Assembly: GCF_026547205.1 (NCBI RefSeq)
Contig: NZ_CP106877.1
Coordinates: 2,320,771-2,384,770 of the forward strand
Reading direction: 5' to 3'
Source: Fervidibacillus halotolerans
GTDB lineage: Bacteria > Bacillota > Bacilli > Bacillales > Caldibacillaceae
Length of the DNA: 64,000 nt
Position 1 is the stretch's first letter; each line of letters opens with the position of its first letter. This document shows positions 26,874-35,796 of the stretch, one piece after another. The position numbers and the translations under genes are program-made. The notes below the pieces were generated by a model that was not told the DNA's origin, searched no databases, and saw only the letters and a program-made list of their open reading frames with translations.

Positions 26874-29255
26874 ATGAAAATGAGAAAAAAAGAAGATGAC
26901 CCAAAGGCCATGAAGAAGGCAATCATCAAAGGGAAAAATTACCGCTTTACCGTTTTGACAGAGAAATTGATTCGACTGGAGTATTCCGAACATGGAACTT
27001 TCGAAGACCGGGCGACCCAAACGGTCATTAACCGGAAATTTCCGTTGCCAAAGTTCGAAGTGGTTGAGCGACAAGATCAGTTGGAGATTATTACCGACCA
27101 TTTCCATTTGTATTATACGTACGGCCCCTTTTCCAAACACTCCTTATGGATCGATGTGAAAAACAACTACAGTCATTATCGGAACCGGTGGTATTATGGT
27201 GAGCCCTTTGAAACGTTGAAAGGAACGGCCCGAACGTTGGATCAAGTGGACGGGGCGCTACCATTGGAAGAAGGGATCCAATCGAAAAACGGTTTTTCCA
27301 TCATCGATGATTCCAAATCGTGCATTCTGGCCAATGAGGAGACAATTTTGCCGAGGGAGCCGGGACAAGTCGACTTATACTTTTTTGCCCACGGCAGGGA
27401 CTATCTTGCCGGGTTACGGGATTTTTATACATTAACCGGCACAACCCCGCTACTCCCCCGCTTCACCCTCGGAAACTGGTGGAGCCGGTATTGGAAGTAC
27501 GACGAAGAGTCGTATAAAAACTTAATTCGCCGTTTTCAAAAGGAAGACATCCCCTTTTCCGTAAGCGTCATCGACATGGATTGGCATCTTGTCGATATTC
27601 CAGAAAAATATGGAAGCGGATGGACGGGCTATACGTGGAATAAAGAACTGTTCCCAGATCCGGACCGGTTTTTACAGTGGCTTCATAATCAAGGAATGCA
27701 TGTTACGTTAAATGTTCATCCCGCAGACGGGGTCAGACCCCATGAAGAGATGTATGAACGGATGGCAAAGGCGTTAGGGGTCGATGTGGAAAAAGAACAT
27801 CCGATTCCCTTTGATATTACCGACAAAAAATTTCGCGATGCCTATTTCAAATTTTTACATCATCCAGAAGAAAAAAGAGGCGTTGATTTTTGGTGGATTG
27901 ACTGGCAACAAGGGACGACGAGTAAAATCCCTGGTGCCGATCCCCTTTGGCTGTTGAACCATTTCCATAGTTTGGATTTCCAAAAACGAAGAAAACGACC
28001 GCTTATCTTATCCCGCTATGCAGGGGTGGGCAGTCACCGCTTTCCGATCGGTTTTTCCGGAGACACGGTCATTTCATGGGATTCCTACCGATTCCAACCG
28101 TATTTTACCGCAACTGCGTCAAATATCGGCTATACGTGGTGGAGTCATGATATCGGGGGCCATTTTGAAGGGGAAAAGGACGATGAACTAGCACTCCGGT
28201 GGCTTCAATTCGGTGTGTTCAGTCCGATCATGCGTCTTCATAGTTCCAGCAGTCCCTTTAACGGAAAAGAACCGTGGCGATATCCGGAACATATTTCCAA
28301 CATTATGAAAAAGTACTTGCGGTTGCGCCATCAATTCGTCCCGTACTTGTATACGATGAATTGGCGTACTCACCGTAACGAACATCCGCTTATGATGCCT
28401 ATGTACTATTTGTATCCGATGGAAAATGAAGCCTATGAAGTGCCCAACCAATATTTCTTCGGAAGCGAGTTAATCGTCGCACCGGTTACAGAAAAAATCG
28501 ATCGGGACCTGCAACTTGCACCGGTTACCCTTTGGCTACCTGAAGGAAATTGGATCGACTTTTTCACAGGAAGGATGTACAAAGGTGGCGGCAAACTGAA
28601 ATTGTTCCGGGGACTCGAACAAATACCGATTTTCGCAAAAGAGGGGGCGATTGTTCCATTAGCCAAACATCAACCGGGAAAAAATACGATCGAAAACCCG
28701 ACTGAGCTAGAAATTATCGTCTTCCCTGGTAAATCGAATACGTTCTCCTTATACGAGGATGACGGAATGAGCCTTGAATACGAAACGGGCCATTTTGTGG
28801 AAACAAAAATGGAATGGAATTGGGAAGAGAAAACATTTACTATTGATTCTGCAGAAGGGGATCGGTCCGTTATTCCAGAAAAAAGAAATATATGGATTCA
28901 TTTCCGAGGCGTACAGGATTGGAAACATGTGAAGGTACAGGTGGATGGAAAAACGATTCCTGTAAAAGGACAATACGACACAGAAACAAATACGTATACG
29001 TTCATTGTCGAAAACTGGAACGTGAAAACAAAACTGGCGGTGCAAATTGTTGATGAAAACATCATGAAGACGGAACACGATTATAAAGAAGGGATCTTCC
29101 AATTGTTGAATCGGGCACAAATCTCCTTCCCTTTAAAAGATCGGATTTATAAAATCGTGAATGAAACGGACGACAAATGGAAAATCATCCGCCAATTGCG
29201 AACGATGGACTTGAGTGAGATGTTGTTTGATGCGATTTTGGAGGAGTTGGTGTAA
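26874..29255 (+). CDS. GH31 alpha-glucosidase / alpha-xylosidase family protein
   Basis: This 793-residue cytoplasmic enzyme (no signal peptide) hydrolyses terminal alpha-glycosidic bonds. An N-terminal beta-sandwich is followed by a catalytic barrel with RFTLGNWWSRYWKYDEESY near residue 200, DMDWH near 238, the nucleophile Asp in DFWWIDWQQGT near 340, the acid/base Asp in GFSGDTVISWDSY near 396 and WWSHDIGGH near 420. LYEDDG sits in the C-terminal sheet. The start follows GGAGGGATTTGA. A C-terminal extension of about 90 residues (after residue 700) is longer than many family members. GC content looks higher than in neighbours. Substrate preference cannot be read; context with the pullulanase and a lost sugar ABC transporter suggests glucan-derived oligosaccharides. 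With those transporter genes gone, how substrate enters is unclear. Confidence 0.92.
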   Translation: MKMRKKEDDPKAMKKAIIKGKNYRFTVLTEKLIRLEYSEHGTFEDRATQTVINRKFPLPKFEVVERQDQLEIITDHFHLYYTYGPFSKHSLWIDVKNNYSHYRNRWYYGEPFETLKGTARTLDQVDGALPLEEGIQSKNGFSIIDDSKSCILANEETILPREPGQVDLYFFAHGRDYLAGLRDFYTLTGTTPLLPRFTLGNWWSRYWKYDEESYKNLIRRFQKEDIPFSVSVIDMDWHLVDIPEKYGSGWTGYTWNKELFPDPDRFLQWLHNQGMHVTLNVHPADGVRPHEEMYERMAKALGVDVEKEHPIPFDITDKKFRDAYFKFLHHPEEKRGVDFWWIDWQQGTTSKIPGADPLWLLNHFHSLDFQKRRKRPLILSRYAGVGSHRFPIGFSGDTVISWDSYRFQPYFTATASNIGYTWWSHDIGGHFEGEKDDELALRWLQFGVFSPIMRLHSSSSPFNGKEPWRYPEHISNIMKKYLRLRHQFVPYLYTMNWRTHRNEHPLMMPMYYLYPMENEAYEVPNQYFFGSELIVAPVTEKIDRDLQLAPVTLWLPEGNWIDFFTGRMYKGGGKLKLFRGLEQIPIFAKEGAIVPLAKHQPGKNTIENPTELEIIVFPGKSNTFSLYEDDGMSLEYETGHFVETKMEWNWEEKTFTIDSAEGDRSVIPEKRNIWIHFRGVQDWKHVKVQVDGKTIPVKGQYDTETNTYTFIVENWNVKTKLAVQIVDENIMKTEHDYKEGIFQLLNRAQISFPLKDRIYKIVNETDDKWKIIRQLRTMDLSEMLFDAILEELV

Positions 29256-29290
29256 TCCCTTTCCTCCCTTCCTCTAATGAAAAAAATAAA

Positions 29291-29355
29291 TTCAAACGAT
29301 GGATTTAAACGGGGTTTTATTTGATGCGATTTTAGAGCGGATAGATAGTAATTAG
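29291..29355 (+). other. Decayed duplicate of the GH31 gene 3' end
   Basis: ACGATGGATTTAAACGGGGT and the following TTTATTTGATGCGATTTTAG repeat the last coding bases of the GH31 gene (29206-29245) with scattered changes and end in an in-frame stop at about 29353-29355. It looks like the tail of a lost second copy or a small tandem duplication. Confidence 0.6.
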
Positions 29356-29541
29356 ATATATATCGTTTTTGATGGGAGGGTTATCGTTTTTTAAAAATCA
29401 TTTCGTGTATGTAGGTTGATACGGTCAAAAGTAAAAAATAATCTTAATGATTAACATAAAAACGAATCCTTAAATTTTCTAAAATACATTTATAATCAAT
29501 CGGCAATTGAAGCTGGATCATTTCGTTTAACCAAAAAAGAG

Positions 29542-29590
29542 AGTAGTTCATTTTGAGCATAACCTCATTATTGAACTACTTTTTTCTATA
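29542..29590. terminator. Bidirectional terminator between convergent genes
   Basis: AGTAGTTCA pairs with TGAACTACT (29542-29550 with 29572-29580), with A-rich sequence on the left and T-run on the right, so it can stop the GH31 transcript and the leftward transcript. Apart from this hairpin and the GH31 relic I see nothing in 29256-29724. Confidence 0.75.
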
Positions 29591-29724
29591 TGAACGGTAT
29601 TTAACCCATCTAAAAGCAACGAAAACGTGCCGAATTGTGACAAAAGCATATTTTATAAATTTCATTCAGATTCTATATTTGAAGATAATAAATTTACACG
29701 TTAAGGTTTAATCATCTATATTCT

Positions 29725-30201
29725 TTAAGATAAATCAGCATTTGCAACATTAGCATCATTGGGAAAATAAATGTTTTCATATTTAGCACCATTTACATCA
29801 AAACCTAAATAACGATATTCACCGTTACCTTTCAAATTCCCACTGCTATCCATTCCGACATATCCATAGCCCTTTTTAAATAACCCTTTATTAGAAATTG
29901 TATCGGTTGTTCCTTCGGGTTGATGGGCATTTTTAAAATCGTTTCCTGGAACATCTTTGTATGTACCATATACAACAATTCCAGTTTGTTCCCACAACTC
30001 GTAGTTAAATGGGTATCCATCTATATTACATGCTTGAATATTAGAAGGGGGTGTGGGTCCAGTATAGGCACATGCATTAGACTTTGCATTTACACCATAA
30101 CTTGTTAAAGAATAAAAAATTCCAATGACTAGAAAAAGGACTGCCATACCCAAAGGTAATGGCAGTATGTGATTTTGTTTCCTAACATTCATTTTTATCA
30201 C
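29725..30201 (-). CDS. Small secreted or membrane-anchored protein of unknown function
   Basis: A 158-residue protein that I do not recognise. An N-terminal hydrophobic segment (about 15-38, LGMAVLFLVIGIFYSLTSYG) is a signal peptide or anchor. The rest is polar, with two Cys (about 43 and 58: NACAYTG and IQACNIDG) that could form a disulphide, and aromatic Gly/Tyr-rich stretches (KKGYGYVGMDSSG, EYRYLGFDVNG). The start may be the second Met, three codons in. It begins six bases after the SLH gene and is surely cotranscribed with it, so it may work at the S-layer or cell wall. Confidence 0.75.
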   Translation of the reverse strand: MIKMNVRKQNHILPLPLGMAVLFLVIGIFYSLTSYGVNAKSNACAYTGPTPPSNIQACNIDGYPFNYELWEQTGIVVYGTYKDVPGNDFKNAHQPEGTTDTISNKGLFKKGYGYVGMDSSGNLKGNGEYRYLGFDVNGAKYENIYFPNDANVANADLS

Positions 30202-30207
30202 CTTCTA

Positions 30208-31473
30208 TTAAGGGATAATGAAAATATAATACATTTCGGTACTCATAGATGGTTGAAAAATGACTTTTTTCCCATTTACAGTAATTTGATAACGTTTCAA
30301 ATTGTCATTTTTAGCCGGTTCTATATTCTTTTCAAGGTGTTCAATAAACTGGGTAACGTCATCATCGAAGAGATATGAAAAGAATGGTAATAGCGCTTCT
30401 TTGTGTCGTTCCCAAGCTCCTGTTGCTGTACTGACAATCAGAGTATAGGAATTTCCGCTAGGATCAAAAGAAACGGAAAAATCACTAAGTGGAGCACCAA
30501 ATGCCGTTAGAATATCATTCAATCTTGCTAATTCTTCTTGGTATCTTGTTTGATCTTTAAAATATAAATACTTTAATACCGCATTAGAATATGTTGTAAA
30601 TCCTTTGGATTTGTCTTTATTTGTGATTAATACCTCATAAGCTTTTTTCATTTCCGTAGTAGGGAAAACTACTGGTTTCACTTCTCCGTTGGCATAAGGC
30701 CAATTTACATAAGGTAAAGCGGAGAGATCAGGATTAAACGGTTTCCGTTTTGATTTGTCTAACATTCGACTTAAAACAGTAACCGCTTCGGCTCTTGTCA
30801 CCGGTTTATTGACTCCAAATATGTTGTTTCCTAAGCCAATCATAATCCCTTTTGTATACACTTGAAGAATAGATTGATATTGATGCTTGACTTTGTCTAA
30901 ATCTTTTATTTCTGTTTTAGCTAGTAGAGCGTAATTCCATTCTTCCGGAATTTCTGAAAGGAGATTCTTAACTGATTGATTTACAAGATAAGATACATCT
31001 TCCCTCGTTAATGGGGTTGTATAGTCATCATTCCATCTGGACCACCGTTCATGTTCATTGATTATGCCCATATTATCTGCTTGTTCAACAAATGGTTGCG
31101 CCCAGTATCCTTGCGTCGCATTTTTAAAGTCAAACCCTGGACTCCCATAATCGATGACATAGCGACTGTAAGCATCCATTTTATTATAGATTTCACTTTT
31201 CCAATAACGGTCCCCATTTGCTTGTTCTTCGGATACAGCCATGAAAATCATTTTTAAAAATTGACCCACAGTCACAGGATCATTTGGTCGAAATGTACCA
31301 TCAGGGAATCCGTTGATGATTCCTTGTTCGACCATTTCGTAAATAGCACTTTCTGCCCAGTGTCCTTTAATATCCTTAAACGTTGTTTTCTCAGCGGCAT
31401 CTGCAGACACTGGTGAAAAGAATGTAGTAACCATTAAGACTGTTGCGATTGCCAATAACCCAAACTTTTTCAT
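30208..31473 (-). CDS. S-layer-homology (SLH) domain protein
   Basis: This 421-residue exported protein has a signal peptide (about 1-28, ending FFSPVSADA). An SLH domain lies at about 32-75 (FKDIKGHWAESAIYEMVEQG, NGFPDGTFRPNDPVT), with weaker second and third SLH-like segments at about 115-165 (YWAQPFVEQADNMGI, PLTREDVSYLV) and 195-245 (IMIGLGNNIFGVNKPVTRAE). SLH modules bind pyruvylated cell-wall polymer. The C-terminal 170 residues are of unknown function. It heads a two-gene operon with the small secreted protein. A GGAGGGAGAAAAG site precedes the start. A structured leader candidate lies upstream. Confidence 0.88.
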   Translation of the reverse strand: MKKFGLLAIATVLMVTTFFSPVSADAAEKTTFKDIKGHWAESAIYEMVEQGIINGFPDGTFRPNDPVTVGQFLKMIFMAVSEEQANGDRYWKSEIYNKMDAYSRYVIDYGSPGFDFKNATQGYWAQPFVEQADNMGIINEHERWSRWNDDYTTPLTREDVSYLVNQSVKNLLSEIPEEWNYALLAKTEIKDLDKVKHQYQSILQVYTKGIMIGLGNNIFGVNKPVTRAEAVTVLSRMLDKSKRKPFNPDLSALPYVNWPYANGEVKPVVFPTTEMKKAYEVLITNKDKSKGFTTYSNAVLKYLYFKDQTRYQEELARLNDILTAFGAPLSDFSVSFDPSGNSYTLIVSTATGAWERHKEALLPFFSYLFDDDVTQFIEHLEKNIEPAKNDNLKRYQITVNGKKVIFQPSMSTEMYYIFIIP

Positions 31474-31499
31474 ACTTTTCTCCCTCCATTTTTGTTTTG

Positions 31500-31612
31500 A
31501 TTTCGGTTCCCAAACAAAAAACCTTTGGGCAACGATTTGTTTAACAGTAGCCTAAACTACTGTTTTTCAACTCGAAGCCCAACGGCGTGAGGTTTAATCG
31601 AACACTAATTCT
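31500..31612 (-). ncRNA. Candidate structured leader RNA upstream of the SLH gene
   Basis: On the minus strand TTGGGC pairs with GCCCAA at a distance, enclosing a perfect hairpin AACAGTAG-TTTAGG-CTACTGTT. A further hairpin CCCAAA/TTTGGG overlaps the 3' arm, so two alternative folds are possible just before the ribosome binding site. I do not recognise a known riboswitch family. Besides this and a probable promoter near 31640-31690 I see nothing in 31474-31839. Confidence 0.4.
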
Positions 31613-31839
31613 AAAAAAAGTCTTTGGAAAATTAAAAGATGTTAACAATGTAATCATAGCAGAAATATGAGATTCGTAATAATTATTAACATCTTACGTT
31701 TTCCTCAAGTTTTTCCTGAAACTCCCCGAATCAAGCTTATTAGATACAGGAAAAATCAGTCCGCCAAAAAATAATCCATGCTTTTCCATTTTTATCAATG
31801 TTCGATAAATCTGGGAAATTGGTTGATTCATTGATGAAT

Positions 31840-32364
31840 TCACCGGTTCCATTCCCTAATTATGTTCGCACTCCTCATTAAAGCAACGAGTGTAAAAGAG
31901 TCCTTAATAGTCCCTTCAAGGGCCATTTTATAAGCTAGGTCAAAAGGTATTTTTACAATACGGGTAATTCCTTCTGAAATTTGCAATCGATTAGAAGCTA
32001 AAATGGTATTTTTCCCTAAAAATAAATGGATTTGACTGTCTGAAATACCTGAATCTGTATACATCGATCCAAGTGGAACAATTTGTTCACAGACCGCATC
32101 GATTTCTTCTTTCAATTCTCTTTTTGCCGTTTCCAAAGGATTTTCACCTTTTTCCTGAAAACCACGAGGTATTTCCAATACTTTCATATGGATGGGTTCT
32201 CGGTATATTTCGATAAAAAAAACTTCACCCTCCTTTGTAAGTGGCAAAATAGCCGCTCCACCCTTTTTATTTTTTAACGAAAGAATATTATGTTGAACAT
32301 GTACTTCAAAATAATCATTTTTATAAATTATCTTTTTTTCCACTGTCTCCCGCCTATCTATCAT
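31840..32364 (-). CDS. Nudix hydrolase, ADP-ribose pyrophosphatase-like
   Basis: This 174-residue soluble protein has a clear Nudix box from Gly68: GFQEKGENPLETAKRELKEE, with the metal-binding REx2EE part intact; the usual Gly near the end of the box is Asp (EEIDA). The sequence after it (YTDSGISDSQIHLFLG) resembles NudF-type ADP-ribose pyrophosphatases, which hydrolyse ADP-ribose or related nucleoside diphosphate derivatives; the exact substrate is unknown. Its start codon overlaps the stop of the upstream 422-residue gene by four bases (ATGA), so the two are translationally coupled and may share a job. Confidence 0.88.
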   Translation of the reverse strand: MIDRRETVEKKIIYKNDYFEVHVQHNILSLKNKKGGAAILPLTKEGEVFFIEIYREPIHMKVLEIPRGFQEKGENPLETAKRELKEEIDAVCEQIVPLGSMYTDSGISDSQIHLFLGKNTILASNRLQISEGITRIVKIPFDLAYKMALEGTIKDSFTLVALMRSANIIREWNR

Positions 32365-33629
32365 TGTAATGAATTTAACGAAAAAGATTTAATAGTATCA
32401 AAAATATGTTTCGGATTTTCCTTTTCTATTTTTCTGATGACTTGTTCTCCTTCCTTTTCCAACCTACGTAAATTTCTTTTTGTTTTGGAGGTCCATGGGC
32501 TTAATGCGATATTAATTAAATGTCCAATCAGCCGACCACCAGCCATATTTGCAATTTCACTTACACTTATTCCGATCATTGTTGCTAAGCCACTGGAACC
32601 GACACTAACACCTTCACCTGACAAAATATCTGTTCCAAATTGTTGAATCGTTAATTTCCGCTGTTCCTTTTTTATCCTTTCCTTGATATCACGGGATACG
32701 ATTCGTGGGAGTTCTTTATCGTATTGATCAATAAAATCAAAAAGAAGATCTTTTAATTTTTCTTCATGATCATTACCGTTTCTTAAATGTTTTTTCAGTT
32801 TTTTATGCTCCTTCAGTGAACGCAAATGATGAACTTGTTCAAAATCAAGGGATGCTAATATGTATTCGTTAAAAAAGGATGAAAATAAATGTTGTTCATC
32901 TGCAATGGCTTCCATGTGTTTTTTTGATTGACGAATATTTAAAAAAATTTGTTCCGGTGTGATTGAGTCGACATTTTTAAGCAAATCGACCGGATAAGCT
33001 GCCGATAATTGTAAATAATGGGGAATATTGAAATTGTATGTAAGATCGATATATCGGATAATTTTCTCTTTCGATGAATGACTGTTAAATTCAATCGATT
33101 TCGTTAATGAATACAATCCCTTTCTTGTTAAATGGCTCTCTCCATAGCGTTCCATCATTAGTTGTAGCCACAACTGTTTATCATTCGGATGAATATGTAG
33201 TTTCTCCAAATTCCCCTGAATGTTTTCGGTGAAATGGTGGGCAATTTCCGTCCTATTCCATCGAATCGAATTTTCAAGATTCACCCGTTCGATTACATTC
33301 AACAAGTCTTTTTCCGAAACCCACTTTTCCTTCAATGTATTAGATTGTTTAAAATAAAAGTAAATATCAAATAAGCTGTTAATTTCTTCTCTCACAGATG
33401 GCACAATGATTCCTTTATTGACATAAGCTATTCCAGACGGCTCAGAAAGGAATTTCAAAAGGTGACGATTATTTATAAAAAAAGAATCAGGTATAACGAT
33501 CCGATCATAAAGCAAAGCATAAAAATTAATTAATGCTTTGAATGTTTGTAAAGTGATTTTTTGTTCATAAACATCATCTGCAAAAATAAAGTACACGTCC
33601 GCCAAACTGCCCTGTGAAAATCTCCTCAA
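32361..33629 (-). CDS. Large protein of unknown function coupled to a Nudix gene
   Basis: About 410-422 residues; I do not recognise the family. The N-terminal third is mixed (FADDVYEQKITLQTF, LLYDRIVIPDSFFINNRHLL), the middle is helical and charged (about 240-330, many Lys/Glu/His), and residues about 340-385 are Gly-rich and hydrophobic (SSGLATMIGISVSEIANMAG, then RLIGHLINIAL), possibly membrane-inserting. No signal peptide is seen. The start is uncertain: TTG at 33629 has no good ribosome binding site, and TTG at about 33605 follows GAGGAG by 15 bases. Four-base overlap with the Nudix gene indicates an operon. Confidence 0.7.
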   Translation of the reverse strand: MRRFSQGSLADVYFIFADDVYEQKITLQTFKALINFYALLYDRIVIPDSFFINNRHLLKFLSEPSGIAYVNKGIIVPSVREEINSLFDIYFYFKQSNTLKEKWVSEKDLLNVIERVNLENSIRWNRTEIAHHFTENIQGNLEKLHIHPNDKQLWLQLMMERYGESHLTRKGLYSLTKSIEFNSHSSKEKIIRYIDLTYNFNIPHYLQLSAAYPVDLLKNVDSITPEQIFLNIRQSKKHMEAIADEQHLFSSFFNEYILASLDFEQVHHLRSLKEHKKLKKHLRNGNDHEEKLKDLLFDFIDQYDKELPRIVSRDIKERIKKEQRKLTIQQFGTDILSGEGVSVGSSGLATMIGISVSEIANMAGGRLIGHLINIALSPWTSKTKRNLRRLEKEGEQVIRKIEKENPKHIFDTIKSFSLNSLQ

Positions 33630-33846
33630 TAAAGCACACCGTCCTTTTATAACTTGCTATCGGTATACCAAAAAGCAGAAAATTAAACGGTGGTGAAAAG
33701 CATTAATCAATTAAACTATTCGACACGATTTTCCAAAAATCCTGTTTATTTTTATTATTAGTAGAATGTAAATAAGTTTGGAGAAACCTGAACAATCCGC
33801 ATTACCTCGGTCATTTTTTTATTGGTAGAATGTAAATGCTTGGAGA

Positions 33847-33996
33847 TTAACAGCGTTCTTCTTCCCTCAGTTTTTTGAGCTTGTCGATGAGTTGGTTGAG
33901 GAGGTCTTGTACTGTGAGATTTTGGTTCGTGTATGCTTCGCGGTAGGAAGATAACAATACTTCTTTGAAACAATCGGTTTTATTTTGTTTTGACAT
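33847..33996 (-). CDS. Small hypothetical protein
   Basis: A 49-residue frame starting MSKQNKTDCFKEVLLSSYRE and ending in a helical, charged tail (LIDKLKKLREEERC). TTGGAG lies six bases upstream of ATG 33996. Amphipathic heptad-like Leu spacing in NLTVQDLLNQLIDKLKKL suggests a short coiled coil. No family is recognised; it stands alone on both sides. Confidence 0.5.
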   Translation of the reverse strand: MSKQNKTDCFKEVLLSSYREAYTNQNLTVQDLLNQLIDKLKKLREEERC

Positions 33997-34302
33997 TTTC
34001 TCCAACCCCTTCCCCTTAAAAGGTATTCCCAATCAATGAAAACATCTATTTTCGAAAATTTTGAAAAATGGTTTCACAAAATCATATGTATTTCCAGTGG
34101 ATTTGGAGCCATACAAATGTATTTTTATGAAAAATGGGAGTGAACATAGAACGTACTTGTTCAAAAAGACTACTCGGTGCAGAAAACGCTTGAAAGGAGT
34201 ACAGATGAGCCGAGCATTTTATGAATGATATGATTGATTCAAAATTACAAATCAACATAGGTGAGGTAAGAGCGTGTATGAAATGATTGTTGAAAAAACA
34301 GG

Positions 34303-34395
34303 TCCATGCAATACTTAGTATCGGCAAAACGAGTTTGCCGAGTTGGAAAATGTGGCGGAGCATAGTGTCCGTGCAATACTTGGTACCGGCAAAAC
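34303..34395. repeat. 28-bp direct repeat pair plus hairpin, unknown origin
   Basis: TCCATGCAATACTTAGTATC (34303 on) and TCCGTGCAATACTTGGTACC (34368 on) both continue CGGCAAAAC, 25 of 28 bases alike, 65 bases apart. The first copy runs into a perfect hairpin CGGCAAA-ACGAG-TTTGCCG. The 782-bp stretch 33997-34778 otherwise holds no gene I can support. Confidence 0.55.
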
Positions 34396-34673
34396 TTAAA
34401 AAACGCGTAAAAAAAAAGCGCACGCATGCCTTAGTAAAAAAATCTGTGCGGATCAACGTAAAAAAGGATAGGTCTACAGAAACAACAAAAGGGGGCCAGT
34501 CAATGTAAAACTGACCAACACTTATAAATAATCTTATTTTGAAAACTCCTTAGCTGGATAAACCCATGGGAAACATTGTGTAAAATGTGGGCCAAGTTCA
34601 AAAACGTGCAAGTTACGCAGAACGAAAAACCTATGGATCCTTCATATAAGAGGAAAATCGATTTGAACCATTT

Positions 34674-34712
34674 ATGGGGATTCCCACAAAAGGAAAATCC
34701 CCATACTTTTTA
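34674..34712 (+). terminator. Rho-independent terminator on the plus strand
   Basis: ATGGGGATT pairs with AATCCCCAT (34674-34682 with 34696-34704), followed by CTTTTTAC. No plus-strand gene lies upstream within 600 bases, so it may end an unrecognised small RNA or be a relic; it could also protect galE from readthrough. Confidence 0.65.
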
Positions 34713-34778
34713 CATTTCTCAAGGAAATCTAGTTATATCCAATTCTTGCGTGTTTTTTGCCGTTTCTTCGGCACGAAT

Positions 34779-35789
34779 CTAGTTATACCCGTTCGGATTA
34801 TTGACTTGCCATCTCCATGTATCAAGGCACATTTCTTCCAATCCTTTTTCCGCCTTCCAACCGAGTTGTTCCCTCGCCTTCGTCGGATCAGCATATACGA
34901 TTGCCACATCCCCTGGCCGCCGATCGACAATTCGGTACGGTACTTTTTTCCCGGAAGCTTTTTCAAACGCAGCAACCATTTCTAAAACACTATACCCTTT
35001 TCCGGTTCCAAGGTTAAAGGCATCGATGCCGGTTGTTTTCATTACTTGATCGAGGGCTTTTATATGACCCTTCGCTAAATCTACCACATGAATATAGTCC
35101 CTAACACCCGTTCCGTCTGGAGTCGGATAGTCATTTCCGAATACGCGGAGTTCCTTCAATTTACCAACCGCTACTTGGCTAATATACGGCATGAGATTGT
35201 TCGGAATCCCATTTGGATCTTCCCCAATTAGTCCACTCGAATGGGCACCGATCGGATTAAAATAACGTAATAGTGCAATACTCCAACGGGCATCTGAAAC
35301 ATATAAATCTCGTAAAATTTGTTCGATCATCAATTTCGTTTGACCATAAGGGTTCGTCGCACTCAATGGAAAATCTTCAGAAATTGGTACCTTCTCCGGC
35401 ATTCCGTAAACGGTGGCAGAAGAGCTGAACACCATTCGTTTAACATCATATGTTTTCATAACTTCACAAAGAACAAGGGTTCCGGTAATATTGTTCTCAT
35501 AATATTGTAATGGCATTTCCACCGATTCCCCAACAGCCTTTAATCCTGCGAAATGAATAACCGCATCAATGGGATGGGTGGAAAAGATCTGTTCTAGACT
35601 GTTACGATTACGAATATCTACTTGATAAAAGGGGAAATCTCTCCCCGTAATTTTCTTTACCCGTTTAATCGCTTCTTCTTTACTGTTCCCGAGGTTATCG
35701 ACGACGACAATATCGAAGCCAGCGTTGAGTAATTCTACTGCTGTATGACTGCCAATATAACCTGCACCGCCGGTTACTAAAATAGCCAA
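34779..35789 (-). CDS. galE: UDP-glucose 4-epimerase
   Basis: This 336-residue short-chain dehydrogenase/reductase interconverts UDP-glucose and UDP-galactose with bound NAD. It shows the Rossmann motif TGGAGYIGS (residues 6-14), the catalytic Ser-Ala-Thr segment SSSATVYG near 123-130 and YGQTK near 148, and the GalE-specific segments [12 protein letters not shown] and [20 protein letters not shown]. It is the last gene of the long leftward capsule locus, starting seven bases after rfbB, and can supply UDP-galactose (or UDP-GalNAc in broad-specificity forms) for the polymer. Confidence 0.95.
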   Translation of the reverse strand: MAILVTGGAGYIGSHTAVELLNAGFDIVVVDNLGNSKEEAIKRVKKITGRDFPFYQVDIRNRNSLEQIFSTHPIDAVIHFAGLKAVGESVEMPLQYYENNITGTLVLCEVMKTYDVKRMVFSSSATVYGMPEKVPISEDFPLSATNPYGQTKLMIEQILRDLYVSDARWSIALLRYFNPIGAHSSGLIGEDPNGIPNNLMPYISQVAVGKLKELRVFGNDYPTPDGTGVRDYIHVVDLAKGHIKALDQVMKTTGIDAFNLGTGKGYSVLEMVAAFEKASGKKVPYRIVDRRPGDVAIVYADPTKAREQLGWKAEKGLEEMCLDTWRWQVNNPNGYN

Positions 35790-35796
35790 TTTTCAA

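Noticed and set aside
31500-31612. Cyclic-di-GMP or other known riboswitch
   Set aside because: Pairings exist but none of the conserved core sequences of the classes I know is present.
34082-34508. Open frames of 60-124 codons on both strands
   Set aside because: Low-complexity Lys-rich or Phe-rich translations, no ribosome binding sites and overlap with the direct repeats.
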